Positions 1 through 6,332 of a stretch of 7,945 nucleotides of DNA are shown here, piece after piece (within the stretch, counting starts at the first letter, position 1; the number at the start of each line of letters is the position of its first letter). Both the position numbers and the translations under genes were made by a program. The notes beneath the pieces are model-generated. The model did not search any database. It saw only the letters and a list, made by a program, of their open reading frames with translations, and was not told where the DNA came from. Origin of the DNA: Pseudomonadota bacterium (lineage in GTDB: Bacteria; Pseudomonadota; Gammaproteobacteria; Steroidobacterales; Steroidobacteraceae); the NCBI GenBank assembly GCA_021808195.1, contig JAKBCE010000109.1, positions 1-7,945 on the forward strand, given 5' to 3'.

Positions 1-235
1 CCGGGAAGATCCCCTTCTGGTGACAGTAGCCCTCCGCCTCGGAGAGGTTCTCGATCATCGCCAGGCGCATCGTCTCCGGCGTGCGCAGCCCGAACGCGCC
101 GGGGTTGCCGATGTTGAGCGAGAGGATCTCGTAGCCCTGGCGCTCGAGCTCGTGCGCACGGCGTGCCAGACGGCCGCGGATCTCGTAGCGCACGTGGCGC
201 AGGCTTTCGCTCGGACGAATGACCGGTTCGTTCAT
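1..235 (-). CDS. AlaA/AlaT-type class I aminotransferase, N-terminal fragment (runs off left edge)
   Basis: Translating the minus strand from the ATG at 235-233 gives 78 uninterrupted codons to the window edge, so only the N-terminus is visible. The segment YEIRG at residues 17-21, LNIGNP at 40-45, and the later AEGYCHQKG at 67-75 line up with the start of the E. coli alanine-forming aminotransferase AlaA (remembered pattern: YDIRG, LNIGNP, then QGYCDSKG). The family is PLP-dependent fold type I and makes alanine from pyruvate with glutamate as donor. The PLP lysine and the rest of the enzyme lie outside the window. The start is fixed by a 4-base ATGA overlap with the stop of the upstream ABC ATPase gene, which implies translational coupling in one operon. 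The family call is good, but the exact amino-acid specificity cannot be told from this fragment. Confidence 0.85.
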   Translation of the reverse strand, partial: MNEPVIRPSESLRHVRYEIRGRLARRAHELERQGYEILSLNIGNPGAFGLRTPETMRLAMIENLSEAEGYCHQKGIFP

Positions 236-2088
236 GCCCGCAGCATACCATCGGCCCCGCGCTCGAAGTGGTGACAGGCCACCCAGTGGCCCGCACGCGC
301 CTCGATCCACGGCGGATGCTCCTGCGCACAGCGCGCCGAGGCCAGCGGGCAGCGGCCCCGGAACGCACACCCGCCGGGCTCGGCCGGCGGCCCCCGCTCG
401 GTCAGGGGCACCGCGCCGAGGCGCCCGGGCTGCACATCGGGGTCGGCCACGGGAACGGCCTCGAGCAGCGCGCGCGTATAGGGGTGCAGCGGGCGGGTCA
501 GCAGCGCCTCGCTCGGAGCGAGTTCGGCCATCCTCCCCCGATAGAGCACCAGCACGCGCTCGCACAAGCGGCGCACCGCGGTCAGATCGTGGCTGACCAA
601 CAGCACGCTCATGCCCTGCTCGCGACGCAGCGCATCGAGCAGCGCGCCGATCTGCCGCTGGGCGCGCACATCCAGCGCCGAGAGCGGCTCGTCGCAAACC
701 AGCAGCCGCGGCGCGAGCATCATCGCCCGGGCGATGCCGACCCGCTGGCACTGACCGCCGGACAGCTCATGCGGCCGGCGCGCCGCGAGCGCCGGGTCGA
801 GCCCGACGCGCTCGAGCATCGCCGCGACGCGCTCGGCCCGGGCCGCGGCGCCGAGCGCCCGGTGGTGCACCTCGAGCGGCTCGCCGACCAGCCGCTCGAC
901 CGTCAGGTGCGGATCGAGGCTCGCCAGCGGGTCTTGGAAAATCAGCTGCAGGGCGCGGCGCAGCGGGCGCAGGCGCCGCTCGGGCAGCGCGCCGACGTCC
1001 CGTCCGAGCCACGCGATCCGCCCGTGCGCCGCGCCGATCAGGCGCAGCGCCGCGCGCGTCAAAGTCGATTTGCCGCAGCCGGACTCCCCGACCACCGCGA
1101 GCGACTCCCCGGGGGCGAGCGCAACGGTCAGCGCCTCGAGCGCCACGAACGCCGGGCGGCGCAACCACGTCGCCCTGCGGCGGTAGTGCACGCTGAGATC
1201 CTCCACCGCGAGCACCGGCGCACCGGTGCGGCTCGCGTGCGCCGCCGCCGCCGGCCCGGCCGGCTCGCGCGCCGCCGCCAGAAGTTCGCGCGTGTACGGC
1301 TCGCGCGGGGCATGGAACACCTGCGCGGCGCTGCCGGTCTCGATCACCCGGCCGTTGCGCATCACCGCCACGCGATCCGCCAGCCCTGCCAGCGCGGCGA
1401 AATCGTGCGTCACCAACACCAACCCGATGCGCCGCTCGCGCTTGATGTGCGCCAGCAGCGCGAGGATCTGCGCCTGGATCGTCACATCGAGCGCGGTCGT
1501 GGGCTCATCGAGGATCACCAGCTGCGGGTCGCACGAGAGCGCGATGGCGAGCAGGACCCGCTGGCGCATCCCGCCGGACAGCTCGTACGGATACTGCTGC
1601 AGACACCGTGCCGGCTCGCCGAGGCGCACCTGCTCGAGCAGCTCGAGCGCCCGGGCGCGCGCGGCGCGCGCGCTGAGGCCGGTGTGCCGCAGGATCGGCT
1701 CGGTGAGCTGCGTCCCGATGCGCAGGTGTGGGGTCAGCGCGCCCATCGGGTCCTGGAACACCAGCCCGATGCGCCGGCCACGCAGCGCATCGAGGGTGCG
1801 TTCAGCGCTGCCGATGAGTTCGGTCGCGCCGAAGCGCGCCTCACCGCTCACCGCCGCGGCCGCCGGGGCGAGTCCGAGGGCAGCAAGAAACGTCAGGCTC
1901 TTGCCGGCGCCGGACTCCCCGACCACTCCGAGGCACTCACCGGGGTGCACCGCGAGTGACACCGCATCGACGACCGGCACGCCTGCGAAGCGCACGGTCA
2001 GCGCCTTCAGAGCGAGCAGCGCGGCCGCCTCGCCCGAAGCTCCGTGCGCCTCAGCGCTGCCGGGGATCGAGGACATCACGCAGCGCAT
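232..2088 (-). CDS. Fused oligopeptide ABC transporter ATPase (OppD-OppF in one chain, YejF-like)
   Basis: This 618-residue protein carries two complete ABC ATPase domains and would power peptide import through the two permeases encoded just upstream. Domain 1: Walker A GESGAGKS (57-64), Q-loop FQDP (111-114), signature LSGGMRQR (170-177), Walker B LVILDEP (190-196), H-loop His228. Domain 2: Walker A GESGCGKS (334-341), Q-loop FQDP (384-387), signature LSGGQCQR (442-449), Walker B LLVCDEP (462-468), H-loop His500. The first signature is OppD-like and the second OppF-like. A C-terminal tail with HPYTRALL (535-542) and cysteines 574, 580, 587 and 605 matches the oligopeptide-transporter C-terminal region, whose four cysteines bind a 4Fe-4S cluster in some DppD proteins. 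E. coli YejF is about 529 residues, so the extra length is mostly this tail and a loose linker (about 271-290). The start overlaps the permease gene by 38 bases; a second ATG at 2076 is a possible alternative. Neither has a well-spaced Shine-Dalgarno. Confidence 0.93.
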   Translation of the reverse strand: MRCVMSSIPGSAEAHGASGEAAALLALKALTVRFAGVPVVDAVSLAVHPGECLGVVGESGAGKSLTFLAALGLAPAAAAVSGEARFGATELIGSAERTLDALRGRRIGLVFQDPMGALTPHLRIGTQLTEPILRHTGLSARAARARALELLEQVRLGEPARCLQQYPYELSGGMRQRVLLAIALSCDPQLVILDEPTTALDVTIQAQILALLAHIKRERRIGLVLVTHDFAALAGLADRVAVMRNGRVIETGSAAQVFHAPREPYTRELLAAAREPAGPAAAAHASRTGAPVLAVEDLSVHYRRRATWLRRPAFVALEALTVALAPGESLAVVGESGCGKSTLTRAALRLIGAAHGRIAWLGRDVGALPERRLRPLRRALQLIFQDPLASLDPHLTVERLVGEPLEVHHRALGAAARAERVAAMLERVGLDPALAARRPHELSGGQCQRVGIARAMMLAPRLLVCDEPLSALDVRAQRQIGALLDALRREQGMSVLLVSHDLTAVRRLCERVLVLYRGRMAELAPSEALLTRPLHPYTRALLEAVPVADPDVQPGRLGAVPLTERGPPAEPGGCAFRGRCPLASARCAQEHPPWIEARAGHWVACHHFERGADGMLRA

Positions 2089-2875
2089 CCCCCAGGATGT
2101 TGAACGCCAGCAGCAACACGATCAGCACCGTCGCCGGCACCAGCAGCAGCCACGGGGCGCTCAACATCTGGCGCGCCCCGGCGTTGATCAGGCTGCCGAG
2201 ACTGGCGCGCGGCGGCTCGACGCCGAGCCCGAGGAAGCTGAGGAAACTCTCGTACACGATCATCTGCGGCACCATCAGCGTGGCGTACACCGCGACGGTG
2301 CCGGCGAGATTCGGCAACACGTGCCGGCGCAGCATCTGAAGGCCGCTCAGGCCGCCGGCGCGTGCCGCTTCCATGAACGCCTGGCGCTTCAGCGAGAGCG
2401 TCTGGGCACGCACCACCCGCGCGAGCGTCAGCCAGCCGACCGCGCCGATCGCCAGCAGCAGCACGGCGATGTTGCCGCGCCCGAACAGCGCCGCGAGAAT
2501 CAGCACGATGAACAGGTACGGCAACGCGTAGAGCACGTCGACCACGCGCATCATGCCGGCATCGAGGCGCCCGCCGACCCACCCGGCCGCCGCCCCCCAG
2601 GCGACCCCGATCAGCACGCTCACCAGGGTGGCGAGCAGTCCGATCAGCAGCGAGAGCCTCAGGCCGCTCAGGGTGCGCACGTACAGGTCGCGTCCGAGTG
2701 CATCGGTGCCGAGCCAGTGCTCGGCGACGAACCCCGGCGGCACCGCCAGATGCCGCCAGTCGAGCGCGCGGTAGGAATATGGGCTCGCCGAGGGCCCGAA
2801 CAGCGCCAGCAGCACCAGCGCCCCGAGCACGAGCGCTGCGAGCAGCGCGCGCCGGCGCGGGTCACTGCGGCTCAT
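2051..2875 (-). CDS. oppC: Oligopeptide ABC transporter permease, OppC-like
   Basis: This inner-membrane permease is the second of the two channel subunits. I take the ATG at 2875 (274 residues, short basic start MSRSDPRRR, 14-base overlap with the oppB stop). An in-frame ATG at 2902 would add nine residues and a 41-base overlap. One N-terminal membrane helix (about residues 11-27) is followed by the external segment with HWLGTDALGRD (53-63), typical of OppC/DppC. A cluster of helices then follows. The cytoplasmic coupling loop reads EAARAGG (169-175) and continues to HVLPN (185-189); it docks on the ATPase. FLSFLGLGVEPP (211-222) and the end GDALRDVLDP (262-271) are also hallmarks of OppC. 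Resemblance to E. coli OppC runs through the last two-thirds, judged from memory. The stop lies inside the start region of the downstream ATPase gene. Confidence 0.9.
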   Translation of the reverse strand: MSRSDPRRRALLAALVLGALVLLALFGPSASPYSYRALDWRHLAVPPGFVAEHWLGTDALGRDLYVRTLSGLRLSLLIGLLATLVSVLIGVAWGAAAGWVGGRLDAGMMRVVDVLYALPYLFIVLILAALFGRGNIAVLLLAIGAVGWLTLARVVRAQTLSLKRQAFMEAARAGGLSGLQMLRRHVLPNLAGTVAVYATLMVPQMIVYESFLSFLGLGVEPPRASLGSLINAGARQMLSAPWLLLVPATVLIVLLLAFNILGDALRDVLDPRQR

Positions 2876-3791
2876 GGCGCACCCGCGGATCGAGCCAGGC
2901 ATGCAACAGGTCCGCGCCCAGGTTCGCCAGCAGCGTCAGCGTGCCGTAGACGAGGACCATGCCCATCACCAGCGTGTAGTCCCGGTCGATGGCGCCCATC
3001 ACCAGGTAACGACCCGTGCCGGGCAGTTCGAACACGGTCTCGACGACCAGCGAACCGGTCACCAGGTACGTTGCCGCCGGCCCGAGATAACTCACCACCG
3101 GCACCAGCGCCGGCCGCAGGGCATGACGCCAGAGCACCCGCGCACGACCCAGGCCGCGCGCCCGCGCGGTGCGGATGTAGCTCGCGTTGAGCGTCTCGAG
3201 CAGACCGGCGCGCGTCAGGCGGGCAATCGATGCAGCGAGCGGCAGTGCCAGCGTGATCGCCGGCAGCACCAGGTCACGGGGCGTGTCGGGCTGCCAGCCG
3301 GCCACCGGCAGCCAGCGCAGCCACAACCCGAACACGAGCGCCAGCAGCGGACCGGTGACGAAGCTCGGCAACGCGAGCGTCACGGCCGCGAGCGGCGCGA
3401 GCGCGCAGTCGATCAGTCCACCGCGGCGCAGCACCGCACCGATGCCGAGCGCGATGCCGCTGAAGGCGCCGAGCACGAGCGCCGCGGCGCCAAGCTCGGC
3501 GCTCACCGGGAGTCCCGCGCCGATCAGCCCGGCGACCGGCTCATCGCGCAGGCTGTAGGAGCGGCCGAGATCCCCGTGTGCGAGTGCGCGCAAGTAGGCC
3601 GCGTACTGCACCGGCAGCGGCCGGTCGAGTCCGTAGCGCGCGCGCAATTCGGCGCGGGTGCGCGCCGAGAGCGCCCGGGCCGAGGCGAACGGGCCGCCCG
3701 GGGCCAGACGGATGACGAAAAACGATACGGTGAGCAGGACCAGCAGGACCGGAACGATCCCCGCAATACGGCGCAACGCGTAACCGAGCAT
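2862..3791 (-). CDS. oppB: Oligopeptide ABC transporter permease, OppB-like
   Basis: This 309-residue inner-membrane permease is the first gene of the transporter operon. The start MLGYALRRIAGIVPVLL, the segment FFVIRLAPGGPF (24-35), the periplasmic AHGDLGRSYS (71-80) and the coupling loop TARARGLGRARVLWRHALRP (208-227) are the standard landmarks of OppB/DppB. ETVFELPGTGRYLV (251-264) and a final WLDPRVRH (299-306) complete the family pattern. Length equals the usual 306-310 residues of E. coli OppB. The ATG at 3791 sits only 62 bases from the divergent etfB start and has no strong Shine-Dalgarno; the purine patch AGAGGA lies about 20 bases upstream. A substrate-binding protein gene, often first in such operons, is absent on this side. 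Peptides are the expected substrate, but nickel or other small solutes are possible in this transporter class. Confidence 0.91.
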   Translation of the reverse strand: MLGYALRRIAGIVPVLLVLLTVSFFVIRLAPGGPFASARALSARTRAELRARYGLDRPLPVQYAAYLRALAHGDLGRSYSLRDEPVAGLIGAGLPVSAELGAAALVLGAFSGIALGIGAVLRRGGLIDCALAPLAAVTLALPSFVTGPLLALVFGLWLRWLPVAGWQPDTPRDLVLPAITLALPLAASIARLTRAGLLETLNASYIRTARARGLGRARVLWRHALRPALVPVVSYLGPAATYLVTGSLVVETVFELPGTGRYLVMGAIDRDYTLVMGMVLVYGTLTLLANLGADLLHAWLDPRVRHEPQ

Positions 3792-3853
3792 GACTCAGTT
3801 TAGCGCGATCCTCTGCTATATTGGCCGCACTCTCTCGAGACGATGGCGAGATC
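3792..3853. promoter_or_regulatory. Divergent oppB / etfB intergenic promoter region
   Basis: Only 62 bases separate the oppB start (minus) from the etfB start (plus), so both promoters, or their control sites, must share this stretch or extend into the genes. It is clearly more AT-rich than the flanking coding DNA around 3797-3822. No perfect operator-like palindrome of useful length is visible, apart from the short CTCGAG at 3834-3839. Confidence 0.6.
3814..3822 (+). promoter_or_regulatory. Candidate extended -10 promoter for etfBA
   Basis: TGCTATATT fits the extended -10 consensus TGnTATAAT with one mismatch. A start about seven bases downstream would leave a leader of roughly 25 bases before the etfB ATG. 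No good -35 hexamer is found at 16-18 bases spacing, which is tolerated in extended -10 promoters. The same AT patch read on the other strand (AATATAGC) might serve oppB, but that match is weaker. Confidence 0.4.
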
Positions 3854-4603
3854 ATGAAACGCATACTGGTCGGCATCAAGCGCGTTGTGGATTACAACGT
3901 GCGCATCCGCATCAAGCCCGATGGATCGGGCGTGCTCACCGACGGGGTGAAGATGAGCGTCAACCCCTTCGATGAGATCGCACTCGAAGAGGCGCTGCGG
4001 ATCAAGGAGCGCGGGGCCGCCGAGGAAGTGGTGGTGGTGACGGTGGGACCGGCGGACTGCCAGCCGCAGCTGCGCACCTGCCTCGCCATGGGCGCTGACC
4101 GGGCGCTGCACGTGCAGACCGATACCGCGCTCGAGCCGCTCGCCACTGCCGATGTACTGCGCACGCTCATCGAGCGTGAGCAACCCTTCCTGGTGTTGCT
4201 GGGCAAGCAGGCCATCGACGATGACAACGGCCAGACCGGGCAGATGCTCGCGGCGCTGTGGGATCGGCCGCAGGCCACGTTCGCCTCGAAGATCGAACTC
4301 ACCGAGGACAAGGCCCGGGTCACGCGTGAAGTCGATGCGGGGCTCGAGACGCTCGAGGTGGACCTGCCGGCGGTCGTGACCGTGGACCTGCGCCTGAACG
4401 AGCCGCGCTACGTGAAGCTGCCGGACATCATGAAGGCGAAGAAGAAGCCGCTGGAGACGCTCACGCTGGAGTCCCTGGGCGTCACGCCGCGCGCGCAGCT
4501 GAAGACGCTGCGCCATGAACCGCCCGCGCAGCGCAGCAAAGGCGTGCGGGTGAACGATGCCGCCGAGCTGCTCGCCGCGCTGAAGCAGAAAGGACTGCTG
4601 TAA
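3854..4603 (+). CDS. etfB: Electron transfer flavoprotein beta subunit
   Basis: EtfB (249 residues) is the AMP-binding, non-FAD subunit of ETF. Together with EtfA it takes electrons from acyl-CoA and related dehydrogenases and passes them to ETF:quinone oxidoreductase. The N-terminus MKRILVGIKRVVDYNVRIR is typical. The AMP-site region includes VGPADCQPQLRTCLAMGADRA (64-84) and LLGKQAIDDDNGQTGQML (115-132). The recognition loop and ETF-beta signature DLRLNEPRYVKLPDIMKAKK (178-197) is very well conserved. In mitochondrial ETFB this loop contacts partner dehydrogenases and carries methylated lysines. I chose the ATG at 3854, because the in-frame TTG at 3821 would add an atypical 11-residue leader and lies inside the candidate -10 box. 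The SD-like GGCGAG ends about four bases before the ATG. Length and motifs fit the non-bifurcating (group I) type. Confidence 0.96.
   Translation: MKRILVGIKRVVDYNVRIRIKPDGSGVLTDGVKMSVNPFDEIALEEALRIKERGAAEEVVVVTVGPADCQPQLRTCLAMGADRALHVQTDTALEPLATADVLRTLIEREQPFLVLLGKQAIDDDNGQTGQMLAALWDRPQATFASKIELTEDKARVTREVDAGLETLEVDLPAVVTVDLRLNEPRYVKLPDIMKAKKKPLETLTLESLGVTPRAQLKTLRHEPPAQRSKGVRVNDAAELLAALKQKGLL
4589..4594 (+). promoter_or_regulatory. Ribosome binding site of etfA
   Basis: AAAGGA inside the last codons of etfB stands nine bases before the etfA ATG at 4604. It supports that ATG, which directly follows the etfB TAA without any spacer. Confidence 0.7.
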
Positions 4604-5548
4604 ATGAACCAGAACATCCTTATCGTCGCCGAACACGACGGGCGCACGCTCAGCGTGGCGACCGCCAAGTGCGTCGCCTGCGCCGCAACGATCCCGGACG
4701 CCGCCCTGACGGTCGTCGTCTGCGCTGCGGACTCCGCCGCGCTCGCCGAGCAGGCCGCCGCACTCGCCGGTGTCGGCACGGTGCTCACCGTCGAGCACCC
4801 CGTGCACGCGCACCCACTCGCCGCGGCCATCGCCCCGCAGGTCGCGGCGCTCGCCGGGCCCTACACGCACGTGTTCGGGCCTTCGAGCACCTTCGGCAAG
4901 GACCTGATGCCGCGGATCGCCGCGCTGCTCAAGACCGTGCAGGTGAGCGACATCATGGCGATCGAGAGCGCGACGCGCTTTCGCCGCCCGATCTATGCCG
5001 GCAACGCCATCATCACCGTGGAGGTGCTCGACGGCGCCAAGGTGGTCGGCACCGTGCGCACCGCCTCGTTCCAACCCGCCGCAGCCGGCGGCTCGGCCCG
5101 CATCGAGGCCGCCGCACCGCTCATCGAACCGCCGAGCCACACGCGCTTCGTATCGGTCTCCGCCGCACGCAGCGACCGCCCCGACCTGCAAACCGCCGCG
5201 CGGGTGGTCTCGGGCGGCCGGGCACTCGGCAGCGCGGAGAACTTCCAGCTGCTCTACGGACTCGCCGACACCCTCGGGGCAGCCGTCGGTGCCTCGCGGG
5301 CCGCGGTCGATGCCGGCTATGCGCCAAATGAGCTGCAGGTCGGCCAGACGGGCAAGATCATCGCCCCGGAGCTGTACATCGCCATCGGGATTTCCGGTGC
5401 CATCCAGCACCTGACGGGCATCAAGGACGCCCGCACCATCGTGGCGATCAACAAGGATCCGGATGCGCCGATCTTCGAAGTCGCGGACTTCGGCCTCGTC
5501 GGGGATCTGTTCGAGATCGTCCCGCAGCTGCAGAAGCTGCTCGGCTGA
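4604..5548 (+). CDS. etfA: Electron transfer flavoprotein alpha subunit
   Basis: EtfA (314 residues, the normal bacterial length) holds the FAD of ETF. The N-terminal half (about 1-185) is the ETF nucleotide-binding-like domain, starting [13 protein letters not shown] and containing [17 protein letters not shown] (93-109). The C-terminal FAD domain begins near [11 protein letters not shown] (199-209). It has the FAD-contact sequences [11 protein letters not shown] (231-241), [14 protein letters not shown] (245-258) and [13 protein letters not shown] (262-274). It ends with [20 protein letters not shown] (282-301), the EtfA signature. The start codon abuts the etfB stop, so the pair is translated in a coupled way, giving the 1:1 subunits. 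Neither ETF:quinone oxidoreductase nor a dehydrogenase lies next to it in this window. Nothing is broken or unusual. Confidence 0.96.
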   Translation: MNQNILIVAEHDGRTLSVATAKCVACAATIPDAALTVVVCAADSAALAEQAAALAGVGTVLTVEHPVHAHPLAAAIAPQVAALAGPYTHVFGPSSTFGKDLMPRIAALLKTVQVSDIMAIESATRFRRPIYAGNAIITVEVLDGAKVVGTVRTASFQPAAAGGSARIEAAAPLIEPPSHTRFVSVSAARSDRPDLQTAARVVSGGRALGSAENFQLLYGLADTLGAAVGASRAAVDAGYAPNELQVGQTGKIIAPELYIAIGISGAIQHLTGIKDARTIVAINKDPDAPIFEVADFGLVGDLFEIVPQLQKLLG

Positions 5549-5570
5549 GCTCGACCGACAGTCCATCGGC

Positions 5571-5603
5571 AGAGGGGACGGTCCCTGAGGACCGCTCCCT
5601 TTT
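5571..5603 (+). terminator. Likely rho-independent terminator of etfBA
   Basis: The arm at 5574-5584 (GGGGACGGTCC) pairs with 5589-5599 (GGACCGCTCCC) as an 11-bp stem with one G-U pair and one mismatch. The loop is CTGA, followed at once by TTTT (5600-5603). It begins about 25 bases after the etfA stop. The short T-run makes it a moderate terminator. The GGGGACGGTCC-type arm also resembles dispersed intergenic palindromes (see findings). Confidence 0.65.
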
Positions 5604-5716
5604 CCACACCACCCGGCAGGCGGGTCCGCACCGGGCGGTTCGAACGGTCGGTCACCCTGCCGCAGTTGCGCTTCGCTCGCCGTGACCCGCTCGCGGCGGG
5701 ACCTGCACCCACAAGA

Positions 5717-5737
5717 GTGCGCCCGTGCCGGGCGCAC
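5717..5737. repeat. Perfect 8-bp inverted repeat (hairpin)
   Basis: GTGCGCCC (5717-5724) and GGGCGCAC (5730-5737) pair perfectly around a GTGCC loop. There is no T-run on either side, so on its own it is not an intrinsic terminator. It stands four bases from the next terminator stem and may reinforce it or protect mRNA ends. Confidence 0.6.
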
Positions 5738-5741
5738 AACG

Positions 5742-5776
5742 AAAAGGGGGTCCGCCTCGCGGCGAACCCCCTTTTT
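5742..5776. terminator. Bidirectional intrinsic terminator between etfA and the peroxiredoxin gene
   Basis: AAAAGGGGGTCCGCC (5742-5756) pairs with GGCGAACCCCCTTTT (5761-5775) around the loop TCGC, a 15-bp stem with a single C/A mismatch. The plus strand ends in TTTTT (5772-5776) and the minus strand in TTTT, so the element can stop transcription from both sides. It lies 33 bases beyond the peroxiredoxin stop codon, where a terminator for the minus-strand cluster is expected. Confidence 0.88.
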
Positions 5777-5808
5777 CATCACTGCGGCACGGGCCGCTGC
5801 GAGCGCAC

Positions 5809-6291
5809 TCAGAGCTGGCTCAGCACGTGCTCCGCGGCCGACACCTTGAACTGCCCCGGCGCTTCGATATTGGCGTACGTCACGACGCCGTCATCGATCA
5901 CCAGCGCGAAGCGCTGACCGCGCAGCCCCAGGCCGAAGCCGCGCGCATCGAGCTCCAGACCGAGTGCCTTGGCGTAATCGCCATTGCCGTCGGCGAGCAT
6001 CAGCACCTTGTCCGCCACCCCCGAGGCCTTGCCCCAGGCATTCATCACGAACACGTCGTTCACCGCCATGCAGGCGATGGTGTCCACGCCCTTGGCGCGG
6101 ATCTGATCGGCCAGCTGTACGAAGCCCGGCAGGTGCTTCGCATCGCAGGTCGGCGTGAACGCGCCCGGAACGGAGAACAGCACCACCTTCTTGCCCTTGA
6201 AGAGCTCCTCGCTGGTGAGATCCTTCGGTCCTTCCGCACTCATCGTCTTCAGCACGCCCGCAGGCATGCGCTCTCCGGCTTTAATCGCCAT
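5809..6291 (-). CDS. Prx5-family peroxiredoxin
   Basis: This 160-residue cytoplasmic thiol peroxidase reduces hydrogen peroxide and organic hydroperoxides. The peroxidatic motif PGAFTPTC (42-49, P-xxx-T-xx-C) places the reactive cysteine at Cys49, and GQRFALVID (125-133) supplies the conserved active-site arginine, probably Arg127. Cys74 in the segment VDTIACMAVNDVFVMNAWG (69-87) matches the second cysteine seen in many bacterial Prx5 proteins. There is no fused glutaredoxin domain, which some relatives carry at the C-terminus, so an external thiol donor such as glutaredoxin or glutathione is presumed. The ATG at 6291 has a strong AGGAGG six bases upstream. The gene follows the TPR gene by 41 bases on the same strand and ends before the bidirectional terminator. 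Family assignment is firm; physiological reductant and substrate are not visible. Confidence 0.95.
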   Translation of the reverse strand: MAIKAGERMPAGVLKTMSAEGPKDLTSEELFKGKKVVLFSVPGAFTPTCDAKHLPGFVQLADQIRAKGVDTIACMAVNDVFVMNAWGKASGVADKVLMLADGNGDYAKALGLELDARGFGLGLRGQRFALVIDDGVVTYANIEAPGQFKVSAAEHVLSQL

Positions 6292-6297
6292 GCAATT

Positions 6298-6303
6298 CCT
6301 CCT
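6298..6303 (-). promoter_or_regulatory. Strong Shine-Dalgarno of the peroxiredoxin gene
   Basis: AGGAGG on the minus strand lies six bases before the ATG at 6291. It is the best ribosome site in the window and suggests high translation of the peroxiredoxin independent of the gene before it. Confidence 0.85.
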
Positions 6304-6313
6304 GATCGATCAG
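6302..6313. repeat. Perfect 12-bp palindrome before the peroxiredoxin gene
   Basis: CTGATCGATCAG is fully self-complementary and overlaps the first bases of the Shine-Dalgarno (6302-6303). It lies within the 41-base gap after the TPR gene. It could be a protein-binding site or chance; it has no loop, so a stable RNA hairpin is unlikely. Confidence 0.45.
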
Positions 6314-6332
6314 ACGGCCAGTTCGACGGGCC

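Larger units (their letters stand above)
5549..5808. other. Convergent intergenic region rich in inverted repeats
   Basis: These 260 bases lie between the ends of etfA (plus) and the peroxiredoxin gene (minus). They hold three clear hairpins, listed separately, and no convincing gene. A weak 5-bp stem GCGGC/GCCGC at 5784-5797 also sits just beyond the peroxiredoxin stop. The central part (about 5605-5710) shows only GTTCGAAC at 5638-5645 and a distant GGTCAC/GTGACC pair (5650-5655 with 5682-5687). Confidence 0.7.

Noticed and set aside
268..3190. Long plus-strand open frames (563 codons at 268-1959 and 654 codons at 1226-3190) opposite the ABC genes
   Set aside because: Arg/Ala/Gln-rich without domains, spanning across the real oppC and ATPase genes whose motifs are intact on the other strand.
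2874..3803. 309-codon plus-strand frame exactly mirroring oppB
   Set aside because: Composition is Arg/Gln/Glu-rich, as expected from antisense reading of a membrane protein; oppB is certain.
3821..3853. Upstream TTG start for etfB
   Set aside because: It would add an unconserved leader (MAALSRDDGEI) and start inside the candidate -10 box. The ATG at 3854 gives the canonical EtfB N-terminus with a nearby purine-rich site.
5630..5655. GGTTCGAAC resembling a tRNA T-loop
   Set aside because: The flanking five bases on each side do not pair, and no acceptor, anticodon stem or CCA end can be built around it on either strand.
3800..5782. 660-codon open frame on the minus strand opposite etfB and etfA
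   Set aside because: etfBA motifs are unmistakable on the plus strand. The antisense frame is low-complexity, rich in Arg, Gly, Asp and His, matches no family I know, and even runs through the terminator. It is a by-product of GC-rich codon usage.
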